Positions 1 through 7,279 of a DNA stretch of 22,001 nt are shown one piece after another. A program made the translations under genes and the position numbers. Position 1 is the stretch's first letter, and each line of letters opens with the position of its first letter. The notes beneath the pieces are model-generated. The model saw only the letters and a program-made list of their open reading frames with translations, had not been told where the DNA came from and did no database searches. Source of the stretch: an uncultured Blautia sp. GTDB taxonomy: Bacteria; Bacillota; Clostridia; Lachnospirales; Lachnospiraceae. Where the stretch lies: the NCBI GenBank assembly GCA_900551715.1, contig URXG01000043.1, forward strand, positions 1-22,001, in the 5' to 3' direction.

Positions 1-88
1 ACAGAGACGTGGACTTCTGGCATACCTGAAGAAAACAGACATCGAAAGATACCGTACACTGATTGAAAAATTAGGCTTAAGAAAATAA
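1..88 (+). CDS. rpsO: 30S ribosomal protein S15, C-terminal end (partial)
   Basis: The window opens inside a gene. The reading frame from base 2 to the TAA at 86-88 encodes the last 28 residues, including RRGLLAYLKKTDIERYRTLI, which is the typical C-terminus of ribosomal protein S15. S15 binds 16S rRNA in the central domain of the small subunit. It is followed by an intrinsic terminator and then pnp. The rpsO-pnp order is widely conserved in bacteria, which supports both calls. The 5' part lies outside the window. Confidence 0.93.
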   Translation, partial: QRRGLLAYLKKTDIERYRTLIEKLGLRK

Positions 89-101
89 TTAGTATGCGGA
101 A

Positions 102-131
102 GGGGACGGATCACCATCCGTCCCCATTTTT
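102..131 (+). terminator. Intrinsic terminator after rpsO
   Basis: A perfect 9-bp stem (GGGGACGGA at 102-110, TCCGTCCCC at 117-125) with a 6-nt loop is followed by ATTTTT. It separates rpsO from pnp, so pnp is probably transcribed partly by read-through or from its own promoter within 132-270. I could not identify a convincing -35/-10 pair there. A small 7-bp hairpin (CTGAAAA 182-188, TTTTCAG 195-201) sits in the pnp leader. Confidence 0.9.
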
Positions 132-291
132 GGGTTTATCCCGATAAAACAACAGCAGAACAGAAGTTATATCCGAGACTACTGAAAAGATCATTTTTCA
201 GCAGGATTCATCAAAAAGAGATTCAGAATAAATGTTTTTTTCAGTTGTTTCGGGCTTCTGTTTGATGCAAATATAAAAAAGGAGAAAAAAT

Positions 292-2385
292 ATGTACAAA
301 AGTTATTCTATGGAATTGGCCGGAAGAACACTGACTGTAGATATCGGACGTGTTGCCAAACAGGCTAATGGTGCAGCACTTATGCATTATGGAGATACAA
401 CTGTGCTTTCTACAGCAACTGCATCCAAAGAACCAAGAGAAGGAATCGATTTCTTTCCTCTCAGTGTAGAATATGAAGAAAAAATGTATGCAGTAGGAAA
501 GATCCCAGGAGGATTTAATAAACGTGAGGGAAAAGCGAGTGAACATGCAATCCTTACTTCTCGTGTTATTGACCGTCCTATGCGTCCTCTGTTTCCGAAG
601 GATTACAGAAACGATGTAACACTTGTAAATATGGTTATGTCTGTAGACCCTGAGTGCAATCCGGAGATTCCGGCAATGCTTGGTTCTTCTATCGCAACCT
701 GCATTTCTGATATTCCTTTTGACGGACCATGCGCTACTACTCAGGTAGGACTGATTAACGGAGAATTTATCATCAATCCTTCTCTTGCACAGAAAGAGCT
801 TTCTGATCTGCAGTTGACAGTTGCTTCTACAAGAGAAAAAGTTATCATGATCGAGGCTGGTGCCAATGAGGTTCCGGAAGATGTTATGATTGAAGCAATC
901 TACAAAGCACATGACGTAAACCAGGAGATCATTCGTTTTATCGATAAGATTGTAGCTGAATGTGGCAAAGAGAAACATCTTTACGCTTCCTGTGCAGTTC
1001 CGGAAGAACTTTTCGAGGCAATCAAAAAGATCGTTCCATCTGAAGAAATGGAAGAGGCTGTTTTCACAGATGACAAACAGACAAGAGAAGAAAATATCAG
1101 AGAGATCACAGCAAGACTTCAGGAGGCATTTGCAGACAATGAAGAATGGGTGGCAGTTCTTGGAGAGGCCGTATATCAGTACCAGAAAAAGACTGTTCGT
1201 AAGATGATCCTGAGAGACCACAAACGTCCGGACGGACGTCAGATCACACAGATCCGTCCTCTGGCGGCAGAAGTAGATATCATCCCGAGAGTTCATGGTT
1301 CTGCCATGTTTACTCGTGGACAGACACAGATCTGTACCATGACTACTCTGGCACCTCTTTCCGAGGCACAGAGAATCGACGGACTGGATGAATTTGAAAC
1401 ATCCAAGAGATACATGCATCACTACAACTTCCCGTCCTATTCTGTAGGTGAGACTAAACCATCCAGAGGACCGGGACGTCGTGAAATCGGACATGGAGCA
1501 CTGGCTGAGAGAGCACTGGTTCCAGTACTTCCTTCAGCAGAAGAGTTCCCATATGCTATCCGTACTGTATCTGAGACATTTGAATCCAACGGATCTACTT
1601 CTCAGGCAAGTATTTGTGCGTCTACCATGTCCTTGATGGCAGCCGGTGTACCGATCCGCAAACCTGTTGCAGGTATTTCCTGTGGTCTGGTTACCGGAGC
1701 TACAGATGATGATTATATCGTACTGACTGATATCCAGGGACTGGAGGATTTCTTCGGAGATATGGACTTTAAGGTTGCTGGTACTCATGACGGTATTACA
1801 GCAATCCAGATGGATATCAAGATTCATGGTCTTACAAGACAGATCGTAGAAGAAGCAATCCACAGAACAAAAGAGGCAAGAGAATACATTCTTACAGAAG
1901 TTATGGAGAAATGTATTGCAGAACCTCGTGATCATGTAAATAAATATGCTCCAAAGATCATCCAGATCCAGATCGATCCTCAGAAGATCGGTGATGTAGT
2001 AGGTCAGAGAGGTAAGACAATCAATGCGATTATCGAGCGTACCGGCGTTCAGATCGACATTACAGATGAAGGTGCAGTATCTATCTGTGGCGTAGACCAG
2101 CATGGTATGGATGAAGCTAAAAAAATGATCAAGACCATTGCAACAGATTTTGAAGCAGGGCAGATTTTTGAGGGAACAGTAGTTAGTATCAAAGACTTTG
2201 GTGCATTTGTAGAATTTGCACCTGGTAAAGAAGGCATGGTTCACATTTCCAAGATCAGTGATCACAGAATCAATCGTGTGGAAGATGTTCTTACCCTTGG
2301 TGACAAGGTAAAGGTTATCTGCCTTGGCAAAGATAAGATGGGAAGAATCAGCTTCAGTATGAAGGATGTACCGGAAGAAGCTTAA
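292..2385 (+). CDS. pnp: Polyribonucleotide nucleotidyltransferase (PNPase)
   Basis: This is a 697-residue protein of normal PNPase length. PNPase is a trimeric phosphate-dependent 3'-to-5' exoribonuclease that also adds 3' tails and works in mRNA decay. Two RNase PH-like halves fill about residues 10-540. The KH domain (about 553-615) carries the GxxG loop VGQRGKTI, with its glycines at 571 and 574. The S1 domain (about 622-693) contains FEGTVVSIKDFGAFVEF and ends in ISFSMKD. The ATG at 292 has an AAAGGAG site about 9 bases upstream. The gene follows rpsO, as in many bacteria, and only 3 bases separate its stop from nrdG, so the two are probably cotranscribed and translationally coupled. Confidence 0.97.
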   Translation: MYKSYSMELAGRTLTVDIGRVAKQANGAALMHYGDTTVLSTATASKEPREGIDFFPLSVEYEEKMYAVGKIPGGFNKREGKASEHAILTSRVIDRPMRPLFPKDYRNDVTLVNMVMSVDPECNPEIPAMLGSSIATCISDIPFDGPCATTQVGLINGEFIINPSLAQKELSDLQLTVASTREKVIMIEAGANEVPEDVMIEAIYKAHDVNQEIIRFIDKIVAECGKEKHLYASCAVPEELFEAIKKIVPSEEMEEAVFTDDKQTREENIREITARLQEAFADNEEWVAVLGEAVYQYQKKTVRKMILRDHKRPDGRQITQIRPLAAEVDIIPRVHGSAMFTRGQTQICTMTTLAPLSEAQRIDGLDEFETSKRYMHHYNFPSYSVGETKPSRGPGRREIGHGALAERALVPVLPSAEEFPYAIRTVSETFESNGSTSQASICASTMSLMAAGVPIRKPVAGISCGLVTGATDDDYIVLTDIQGLEDFFGDMDFKVAGTHDGITAIQMDIKIHGLTRQIVEEAIHRTKEAREYILTEVMEKCIAEPRDHVNKYAPKIIQIQIDPQKIGDVVGQRGKTINAIIERTGVQIDITDEGAVSICGVDQHGMDEAKKMIKTIATDFEAGQIFEGTVVSIKDFGAFVEFAPGKEGMVHISKISDHRINRVEDVLTLGDKVKVICLGKDKMGRISFSMKDVPEEA

Positions 2386-2388
2386 GTT

Positions 2389-2880
2389 ATGAGATATCAC
2401 AATATAACAAAGGACGATATGCTGAATGGCGACGGACTTCGTGTAGTTCTCTGGGTTGCCGGCTGCAATCACTGCTGCCGGGAATGCCAGAATCCCATTA
2501 CCTGGGATCCCAATGGGGGACTCCCCTTCACTGAGAAAGAAGAAAATGAGATTTTTTCAGAATTAGAAAAAAGTTATGTCAGTGGCATTACATTTTCCGG
2601 TGGAGATCCTTTACATCCGGCAAATATTTCAGCAGTTACTCGTCTTGCAAAGAAAATACGTGCAAAATATCCCACCAAGACTATCTGGCTTTATACAGGA
2701 TTTTCCTGGGAAGAGATTCAGAGAGAAGAGATCGTGGGTTATCTGGATGTCTGTGTAGATGGAGAATTTGTTGTTTCAGCCAAAGATGTCGCATTGAAAT
2801 GGCGAGGTTCCTCCAACCAGAGAGTGATTGACGTACCAGCTACTCTCAGAGAGGGAAGAGTTGTTCTTCATGCAGACTGA
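2389..2880 (+). CDS. nrdG: Anaerobic ribonucleotide reductase activating protein
   Basis: This 163-residue radical SAM activase installs the glycyl radical on class III ribonucleotide reductase NrdD. The N-terminus MRYHNITKDDMLNGDG resembles NrdG of enterobacteria. The cluster motif CX3CX2C is in GCNHCCRECQNP (residues 25-36), followed by TFSGGDPL, the SAM-contacting GG(D/E) region. Length is typical of NrdG. The start lies 3 bases after the pnp stop with only a weak GGAAG site inside the pnp end, which points to translational coupling. No nrdD is nearby, so its partner must be encoded elsewhere. The general PflA-like activase family is the alternative, but the short length and N-terminus favour NrdG. 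Confidence 0.92.
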   Translation: MRYHNITKDDMLNGDGLRVVLWVAGCNHCCRECQNPITWDPNGGLPFTEKEENEIFSELEKSYVSGITFSGGDPLHPANISAVTRLAKKIRAKYPTKTIWLYTGFSWEEIQREEIVGYLDVCVDGEFVVSAKDVALKWRGSSNQRVIDVPATLREGRVVLHAD

Positions 2881-2916
2881 CCTGTTTACGGCAACCAGAT
2901 ATACAGGAGGAATATT

Positions 2917-3429
2917 TTGAAAAGAATAGCAAAATTTCACAAAGTAAGCAGTAGCCGCTTCGCAAAAGATTGGAAGGATACATTTCCGGATACAGATACA
3001 GAGGAGATCAGCAGAATTTATGATGAGATCTGTCTGCCTGTAAGAGCTACTTCAGGAAGTGCAGGATACGATTTTTTCAGTCCTGTGACTATAACACTGA
3101 AACCAGGAGAGACCGCCAAGATCCCCACTGGTATACGTGTGGAAATGGAAGAAAACTGGGTACTGAAATGTTATCCAAGAAGCGGTCTGGGATTCAAATA
3201 TCGTCTACAGATGAACAATACCGTAGGTATTATTGACAGTGATTACTTTTATTCAGACAACGAAGGGCATATTTTTGCAAAGATTACCAATGATACCAAC
3301 GAAAACAAAACAGTAGAGATTCCGGCAGGTACCGGTTTCATGCAGGGAATTTTTGTTGAATATGGTATTACTGTTGATGATCAGGCAGAAGGCGTCCGTA
3401 ATGGCGGATTTGGAAGTACTACAAAATAA
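2917..3429 (+). CDS. dut: dUTPase-family protein (deoxyuridine triphosphate nucleotidohydrolase)
   Basis: This 170-residue trimeric-dUTPase fold protein is predicted to hydrolyse dUTP to dUMP and pyrophosphate. The five family motifs are visible in order: ATSGSAGYDFF (motif I), PRSGLGFKY (II), VGIIDSDYF (III, with catalytic Asp and the Tyr), GTGFMQGIF (IV, with Gln) and RNGGFGST (V). Two points are unusual: about five extra residues follow the motif III Tyr before the conserved Gly, and motif V is one residue shorter than the common RGxGGFGST. An N-terminal extension of about 35 residues precedes motif I. The start is TTG, chosen because a perfect AGGAGG (2905-2910) lies 6 bases upstream. It follows nrdG by 36 bases, a deoxynucleotide-supply pairing. 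Confidence 0.85.
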   Translation: MKRIAKFHKVSSSRFAKDWKDTFPDTDTEEISRIYDEICLPVRATSGSAGYDFFSPVTITLKPGETAKIPTGIRVEMEENWVLKCYPRSGLGFKYRLQMNNTVGIIDSDYFYSDNEGHIFAKITNDTNENKTVEIPAGTGFMQGIFVEYGITVDDQAEGVRNGGFGSTTK

Positions 3430-3430
3430 T

Positions 3431-3470
3431 AAAACGGAGTTTTCAGGATTTCACTGAAAACTCCGTTTTT
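3431..3470. terminator. Bidirectional intrinsic terminator between convergent dut and DUF1292 genes
   Basis: A 16-bp perfect stem (3431-3446 with 3454-3469) encloses a 7-base loop. The arms begin with AAAA and end with TTTTT, so both strands present a hairpin followed by U residues. It lies between two convergent genes, as expected for a shared terminator. Confidence 0.92.
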
Positions 3471-3504
3471 GCGATTCTGAAAAGAAATGATATTCTGACA
3501 GATC

Positions 3505-3882
3505 TTATTCTATTGGCTCGCCTGCTGCCTCTGCCTGACGAGCATTGTTGAGAACAGTGTCAAAAGCCTGTGCAGCTTTGGCATATTCTTCATCACTCTC
3601 AATATTGGAAAGAAGAGGATCACCCTTTTCTGTACGTGTAAATGTATAGAGATATACTTCGCCGTTCTGGTTCTGTCCGTTCTCATCCAGTGGAAGAAGG
3701 GCAATATATTCTTTCTCATCTACTGGGAATACGGTAAGGATGGCGCATTCCACCTCTGTGTCATCTTCCATAGTAAGAGTGATGGTGTTGTGCTCTTCAG
3801 TGCCACCGGCAGACTCGCAGTTCAGCCCACAGGTTGCACAATCACTGGGAGCACATTTTGCACTTGTAAATTCTTCGCTCAT
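3505..3882 (-). CDS. DUF1292 (YrzB-like) protein with N-terminal cysteine cluster
   Basis: This 125-residue protein belongs to the DUF1292 family of unknown function, common in Firmicutes. The domain core is at about residues 30-85 (NTITLTMEDDTEVEC, then FPVDEKEYIALLPLDE, then GEVYLYTF). Before it lies a cysteine cluster C10-x4-C15-x2-C18-x3-C22 that could bind a metal; that is inference. The reading frame extends much further upstream, but the ATG at 3882 is preferred because GCGAGGAA lies 7-8 bases before it and the family homology begins after it. The C-terminus is acidic. It is monocistronic and divergent from xth. Confidence 0.8.
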   Translation of the reverse strand: MSEEFTSAKCAPSDCATCGLNCESAGGTEEHNTITLTMEDDTEVECAILTVFPVDEKEYIALLPLDENGQNQNGEVYLYTFTRTEKGDPLLSNIESDEEYAKAAQAFDTVLNNARQAEAAGEPIE

Positions 3883-3918
3883 AATCAATTCCTCGCTTTG
3901 TAATGTAATGATATTTAC

Positions 3919-3941
3919 TCTGCTCTGCCACTGAGAGCAGA
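3919..3941 (-). other. Hairpin in the DUF1292 5' leader
   Basis: An 8-bp perfect inverted repeat (TCTGCTCT at 3919-3926, AGAGCAGA at 3934-3941) with a 7-base loop lies between the inferred DUF1292 start of transcription and its ribosome binding site. No U-run follows on either strand, so it is not a terminator. It could be a leader RNA structure or a protein-binding site. Its role is unknown. Confidence 0.4.
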
Positions 3942-3958
3942 ATTCAGAATTAATGTAT

Positions 3959-3987
3959 ATTTTACCAGAAAACGGCATGAAATACAA
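3959..3987 (-). promoter_or_regulatory. Probable sigma-A promoter for the DUF1292 gene
   Basis: On the minus strand TTGTAT (-35, 3982-3987) is spaced 17 bases from TAAAAT (-10, 3959-3964), with TGG just before the -10 (extended TGn). The predicted leader is about 70 nt and contains the hairpin at 3919-3941. The -35 is only a 3/6 match, so confidence is moderate. Confidence 0.5.
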
Positions 3988-4004
3988 CAAAATAAAAAAA
4001 GCTG

Positions 4005-4033
4005 TTTTATCTGTCAGAAGAATCATGTATAAT
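4005..4033 (+). promoter_or_regulatory. Probable promoter for the xth operon
   Basis: A perfect -10 TATAAT (4028-4033) lies 37 bases before the xth start. The region 17 bases upstream (TTTTAT, 4005-4010) is a poor -35. It is the only good -10 in the divergent intergenic region on this strand, so it is the likely start for the four-gene operon. Confidence 0.5.
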
Positions 4034-4070
4034 GAAGATATGCATTTATCTGATTTGAAGGAGAGCAAAA

Positions 4071-4832
4071 ATGAAATTTATTTCTTGGAATGTAAATGGG
4101 ATCAGAGCCTGCATTACAAAGGGTTTTGAAGATCGCTTTCATGAACTGGATGCAGATATTTTCTGTCTGCAGGAAACCAAATGTCAGGAAGGACAGGTAA
4201 AGCTGGAACTTCCTGGTTATCATCAGTACTGGAATTATGCCAACAGACGGGGATATTCCGGAACTGCGATTTTTACAAAAAGAGAGCCTTTGTCCGTAGC
4301 ATACGGAATGGGAATAGAAGAACATGACAAAGAAGGCAGAGTGATTACTCTGGAATTTCCGGAGTTTTATTTTATAACAGTATATACCCCCAATTCCCAG
4401 AGTGAACTGAAACGGCTGGAATACCGGATGGAATGGGAAAAAGATTTTCTTGCCTATCTTCTGAAGCTTCAGGAAAAGAAACCTGTAATTTGCTGTGGCG
4501 ATTTCAATGTGGCACATCAGGAGATCGATCTTAAGAATCCAAAGACCAATCGTAAGAATGCAGGTTTTACAGATGAAGAGAGAGGCTGTTTTACCAGAAT
4601 GATGGAAGCCGGCTTTATAGACACTTTCAGATTTTTTTATCCGGATAAAGAAGGTATTTATTCCTGGTGGTCCTATCGTTTCAAAGCCAGAGAGAAAAAT
4701 GCAGGATGGAGAATTGATTATTTTATTACTTCTCTGTCTCTGAAGGAAAATCTGAAAGATGCAGTTATCCATACAGAGATTATGGGTTCTGACCATTGTC
4801 CTGTAGAACTGGATATTGATTTTGAGCATTAA
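4071..4832 (+). CDS. xth: Exodeoxyribonuclease III (AP endonuclease)
   Basis: This 253-residue member of the exonuclease III/APE1 family cuts at abasic sites and removes blocked 3' ends during base excision repair. All active-site blocks are present: WNVNGIR (residues 6-12), LQETK with metal-binding E35, VYTPNSQ around Y105, GDFNVAH with D144 and N146, a lesion-pocket stretch with FTDEER and WRIDYF, and the C-terminal GSDHCP with D241-H242. The ATG has GAAGGAG 7-8 bases upstream. It heads an apparent operon, 27 bases before the GH13-like gene. Confidence 0.96.
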   Translation: MKFISWNVNGIRACITKGFEDRFHELDADIFCLQETKCQEGQVKLELPGYHQYWNYANRRGYSGTAIFTKREPLSVAYGMGIEEHDKEGRVITLEFPEFYFITVYTPNSQSELKRLEYRMEWEKDFLAYLLKLQEKKPVICCGDFNVAHQEIDLKNPKTNRKNAGFTDEERGCFTRMMEAGFIDTFRFFYPDKEGIYSWWSYRFKAREKNAGWRIDYFITSLSLKENLKDAVIHTEIMGSDHCPVELDIDFEH

Positions 4833-4859
4833 ACAACAAGAAAAAGAGGAATATTGTTT

Positions 4860-6752
4860 ATGAAAAAACATAATCATTTCTGTGTTTTGAAAGGTGATCC
4901 AGTAATACCGGGAGCCAACAGAACACCAGAGGGAATGAATTTTGCTGTGGAAGTACCAGAGGGCAAAGATGCCTCTCTCATACTGTATCGTAAGGGGCAC
5001 AAAGCTACTTATGAAGAAATCCCTTTTACAGACCGGGATCGTACAGGAAGAGTATGTTCTATGCTTCTGAAAGATTTTGAAGGAGACAAATACGAGTACA
5101 ATTTCCGAATCGATGATAAGATCTGTCAGGATTCCTGTGCTTACGGAATCAAAGGAAGAGAACATTTCGGAGAACCTTTTGATGTGGAAGATCAGCATAA
5201 AGTACGCTGTTCTTTTTTAAGCACAGAGGAATATGACTGGCAGGATGACCAGTTTCCGGATATTCCTTACGCAGATGCAGTCATATATAAAGTTCATGTA
5301 AGAGGTTATACCAGACAGGCCAGGATACCTGTAAAGAAACGTGGCACATTCAGTGGACTTATAGAGATGATTCCTTACTGGAAGGAGCTTGGTGTCAATA
5401 TCATAGAATTGATGCCTGCCTATGAATTTCCGGAAGTTCCCTTTTCCAGATCCCAGAAGGGGATGATCATGGAAAAAAGAAGGGAAAATCTTGTAAATTA
5501 CTGGGGATATATTTCCGGTTTTTATTTTTCACCCAAAAGCTCCTACTGTGCGGGAAATTCTCCGGAAAATGAATTTCGGGATCTGGTACGTGCCCTTCAC
5601 AAAGAAGGAATGGAATGCATTATGGAAATGTATTTCCCCAAAGGTACTTCTCCATGGCAGGTACTCCGGGCTGTCTGGTTCTGGAAAATGTTCTACCATG
5701 TAGACGGTTTTCATTTTGTGGGAGATGGTGTCCCTACGGAACTTCTGAAGGGAGATCCTATTCTTTGCAGAACCAAAAAAATGTTCAGTCATGTTCCGGA
5801 GGGGGCAGAATCTTCGGATATGCTGGCAGAGTATAATCCTGCATTTCTTCAGGACATGCGCAGATATCTCAAAAGTGATGAAGGAATGATACCAGCGGTG
5901 GAATATCATATCCGCCATAATAGCAGTGGATCAGGAACTGTACATTATATGGCAGGACAGGACGGATTTACCCTTTATGATACGGTATCCTACAATTATC
6001 GACATAACGAAGCCAATGGAGAAAACAACCATGATGGCAGTGAATTCAATTATTCCTGGAATTGTGGTATAGAAGGACCCACCCGGAAACAGGCAGTCCG
6101 TAAAATGCGGGAACAACAGCTTCGTAATGCGTTTCTTCTGTTGCTATTCAGCCAGGGGATTCCTTTGATCTATGGTGGAGATGAATTTGGCAACTCTCAG
6201 GAAGGGAATAACAATGCCTGGTGTCAGGATAATCCGGTAGGCTGGATAAACTGGAAAGATGTCCGCAAAAACAAAAAACTTCAGGATTTTGTAAAAGAAG
6301 CCATTGCTTTTCGGCGTATACATCCGGTTCTTCATATGCCGGCAGAAATGAAAGGTGTAGATTATATGGCCAAAGGTTTTCCGGATATCTCTTTTCATGG
6401 CGAAAGAGCCTGGTATCTGGGCAGAGAGAATACCAGCCGGCTTCTGGGGGTTATGTACTGCGGTGCATATGCAGAAAAAGAAGACGGAACACCAGATGAC
6501 TTTATTTACATAGGATATAATTTTCACTGGGAAAACAGAACGATTGCCCTCCCTAATCTTCCAGACGGAATGGTATGGAAAAAAATGGCAGATACTTCAG
6601 AAACAGGAGGGGATCACTGGTTCCAGGAAGGGGCAGAATCTTTCCGGAAATCTGTTAAGATCAATCCCCGCACCATTATTGTGCTGGTAGCAAGGCAGGA
6701 GGAAACAGAACATGCATCCATGGTTGCACTTCAAAAAAATAACAAAGCATAA
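4860..6752 (+). CDS. GH13 isoamylase/GlgX-like protein with degenerate catalytic site (probable pseudoenzyme)
   Basis: This 630-residue protein resembles glycogen-debranching GH13 enzymes. An N-terminal CBM48-like beta domain (about 12-105) is followed by a TIM-barrel region that retains the isoamylase-type stretches YKVHVRGYT, NYWGYISGFYFSP, DGFTLYDTVSYN, RHNEANGEN and GGDEFGNSQEGNNNAWCQDN (439-458). The catalytic motifs are not preserved. The DGFRxD block reads VDGFHFVGD (281-289), with Val at the nucleophile position and His for Arg. The usual DVVYNH block reads EMYFPK (256-261). No acid/base AEPWD-like block is visible, and region IV has Gln for His before D368. The ATG at 4860 is preferred over TTG at 4854 because AGAGGA (4845-4850) is 9 bases from the ATG. 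Hydrolysis is doubtful; glycan binding is possible. Confidence 0.8.
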   Translation: MKKHNHFCVLKGDPVIPGANRTPEGMNFAVEVPEGKDASLILYRKGHKATYEEIPFTDRDRTGRVCSMLLKDFEGDKYEYNFRIDDKICQDSCAYGIKGREHFGEPFDVEDQHKVRCSFLSTEEYDWQDDQFPDIPYADAVIYKVHVRGYTRQARIPVKKRGTFSGLIEMIPYWKELGVNIIELMPAYEFPEVPFSRSQKGMIMEKRRENLVNYWGYISGFYFSPKSSYCAGNSPENEFRDLVRALHKEGMECIMEMYFPKGTSPWQVLRAVWFWKMFYHVDGFHFVGDGVPTELLKGDPILCRTKKMFSHVPEGAESSDMLAEYNPAFLQDMRRYLKSDEGMIPAVEYHIRHNSSGSGTVHYMAGQDGFTLYDTVSYNYRHNEANGENNHDGSEFNYSWNCGIEGPTRKQAVRKMREQQLRNAFLLLLFSQGIPLIYGGDEFGNSQEGNNNAWCQDNPVGWINWKDVRKNKKLQDFVKEAIAFRRIHPVLHMPAEMKGVDYMAKGFPDISFHGERAWYLGRENTSRLLGVMYCGAYAEKEDGTPDDFIYIGYNFHWENRTIALPNLPDGMVWKKMADTSETGGDHWFQEGAESFRKSVKINPRTIIVLVARQEETEHASMVALQKNNKA

Positions 6753-7266
6753 ATTACTGGTAATGAAATATTGTTTCAGGATAGGCTTATATAAACAGGG
6801 ACTTCTTCATGATCTGTCCAAATATTCACCTACAGAATTTCTGGTAGGCTGCAAATATTATCAGGGCACCCGAAGCCCCAATAACGCTGAAAGAGAAGAT
6901 ATTGGTGTATCAACTTCCTGGCTTCATCACAAAGGCAGGAACAAGCACCATTTTGAGCATTGGGTAGATTATTCTCTGGATGGGGAACACACCATTATGG
7001 GTGCACAGATGCCTCGCAAATATGTGGCTGAAATGGTTATGGACAGGATCAGTGCCTCCAGAAATTATCTGGGAGATGCCTATACAGATGGTCAGCCACT
7101 GGAATACTTTCTGAAAAGTAAAGAGCGACTGTGGTTTATTCATCCCCAGACCCAAAAGGAACTGGAAGCATTGTTAAGGATTCTTAACGATCATGGAGAA
7201 AAGAAATTACTTCATTATATTAAATACAGATATCTGAAGGGAGAATCACGTAAGATCAGATATTAA
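6712..7266 (+). CDS. DUF5662 family protein (HD-like His/Asp motifs)
   Basis: This 184-residue protein of unknown function matches what I know of the DUF5662 family. It has an H33-D34 pair in LLHDLSKYSPTEF and a His-rich block HHKGRNKHHFEHW (72-84). These suggest a helical metal-binding fold related to HD phosphohydrolases, which is inference. The ATG at 6712 lies 41 bases inside the end of the GH13-like gene in another frame. It is supported by a perfect AGGAGG (6697-6702) 9 bases upstream, so the overlap is real. Gene position suggests coupled translation with the GH13-like gene and DUF362. Confidence 0.8.
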   Translation: MHPWLHFKKITKHKLLVMKYCFRIGLYKQGLLHDLSKYSPTEFLVGCKYYQGTRSPNNAEREDIGVSTSWLHHKGRNKHHFEHWVDYSLDGEHTIMGAQMPRKYVAEMVMDRISASRNYLGDAYTDGQPLEYFLKSKERLWFIHPQTQKELEALLRILNDHGEKKLLHYIKYRYLKGESRKIRY

Positions 7267-7279
7267 GGAGAGCTTTATA

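Noticed and set aside
132..291. Search for a promoter or riboswitch in the pnp leader
   Set aside because: Only poor -35/-10 pairs and one small hairpin were seen, with no known riboswitch layout.
241..2472. Long minus-strand open frames across pnp and nrdG (up to 417 residues)
   Set aside because: They are mirror frames of strongly coding genes, show Cys/Phe/Ser-rich low-complexity translations and have no ribosome binding site or family match.
4854..4860. TTG start for the GH13-like gene
   Set aside because: It would be only 3 bases from AGAGGA; the ATG at 4860 has the proper 9-base spacing.
4023..5198. 391-residue minus-strand frame over xth and the GH13-like gene
   Set aside because: It is antisense to clear coding sequence with no recognisable domain and crosses two real genes and their spacer.
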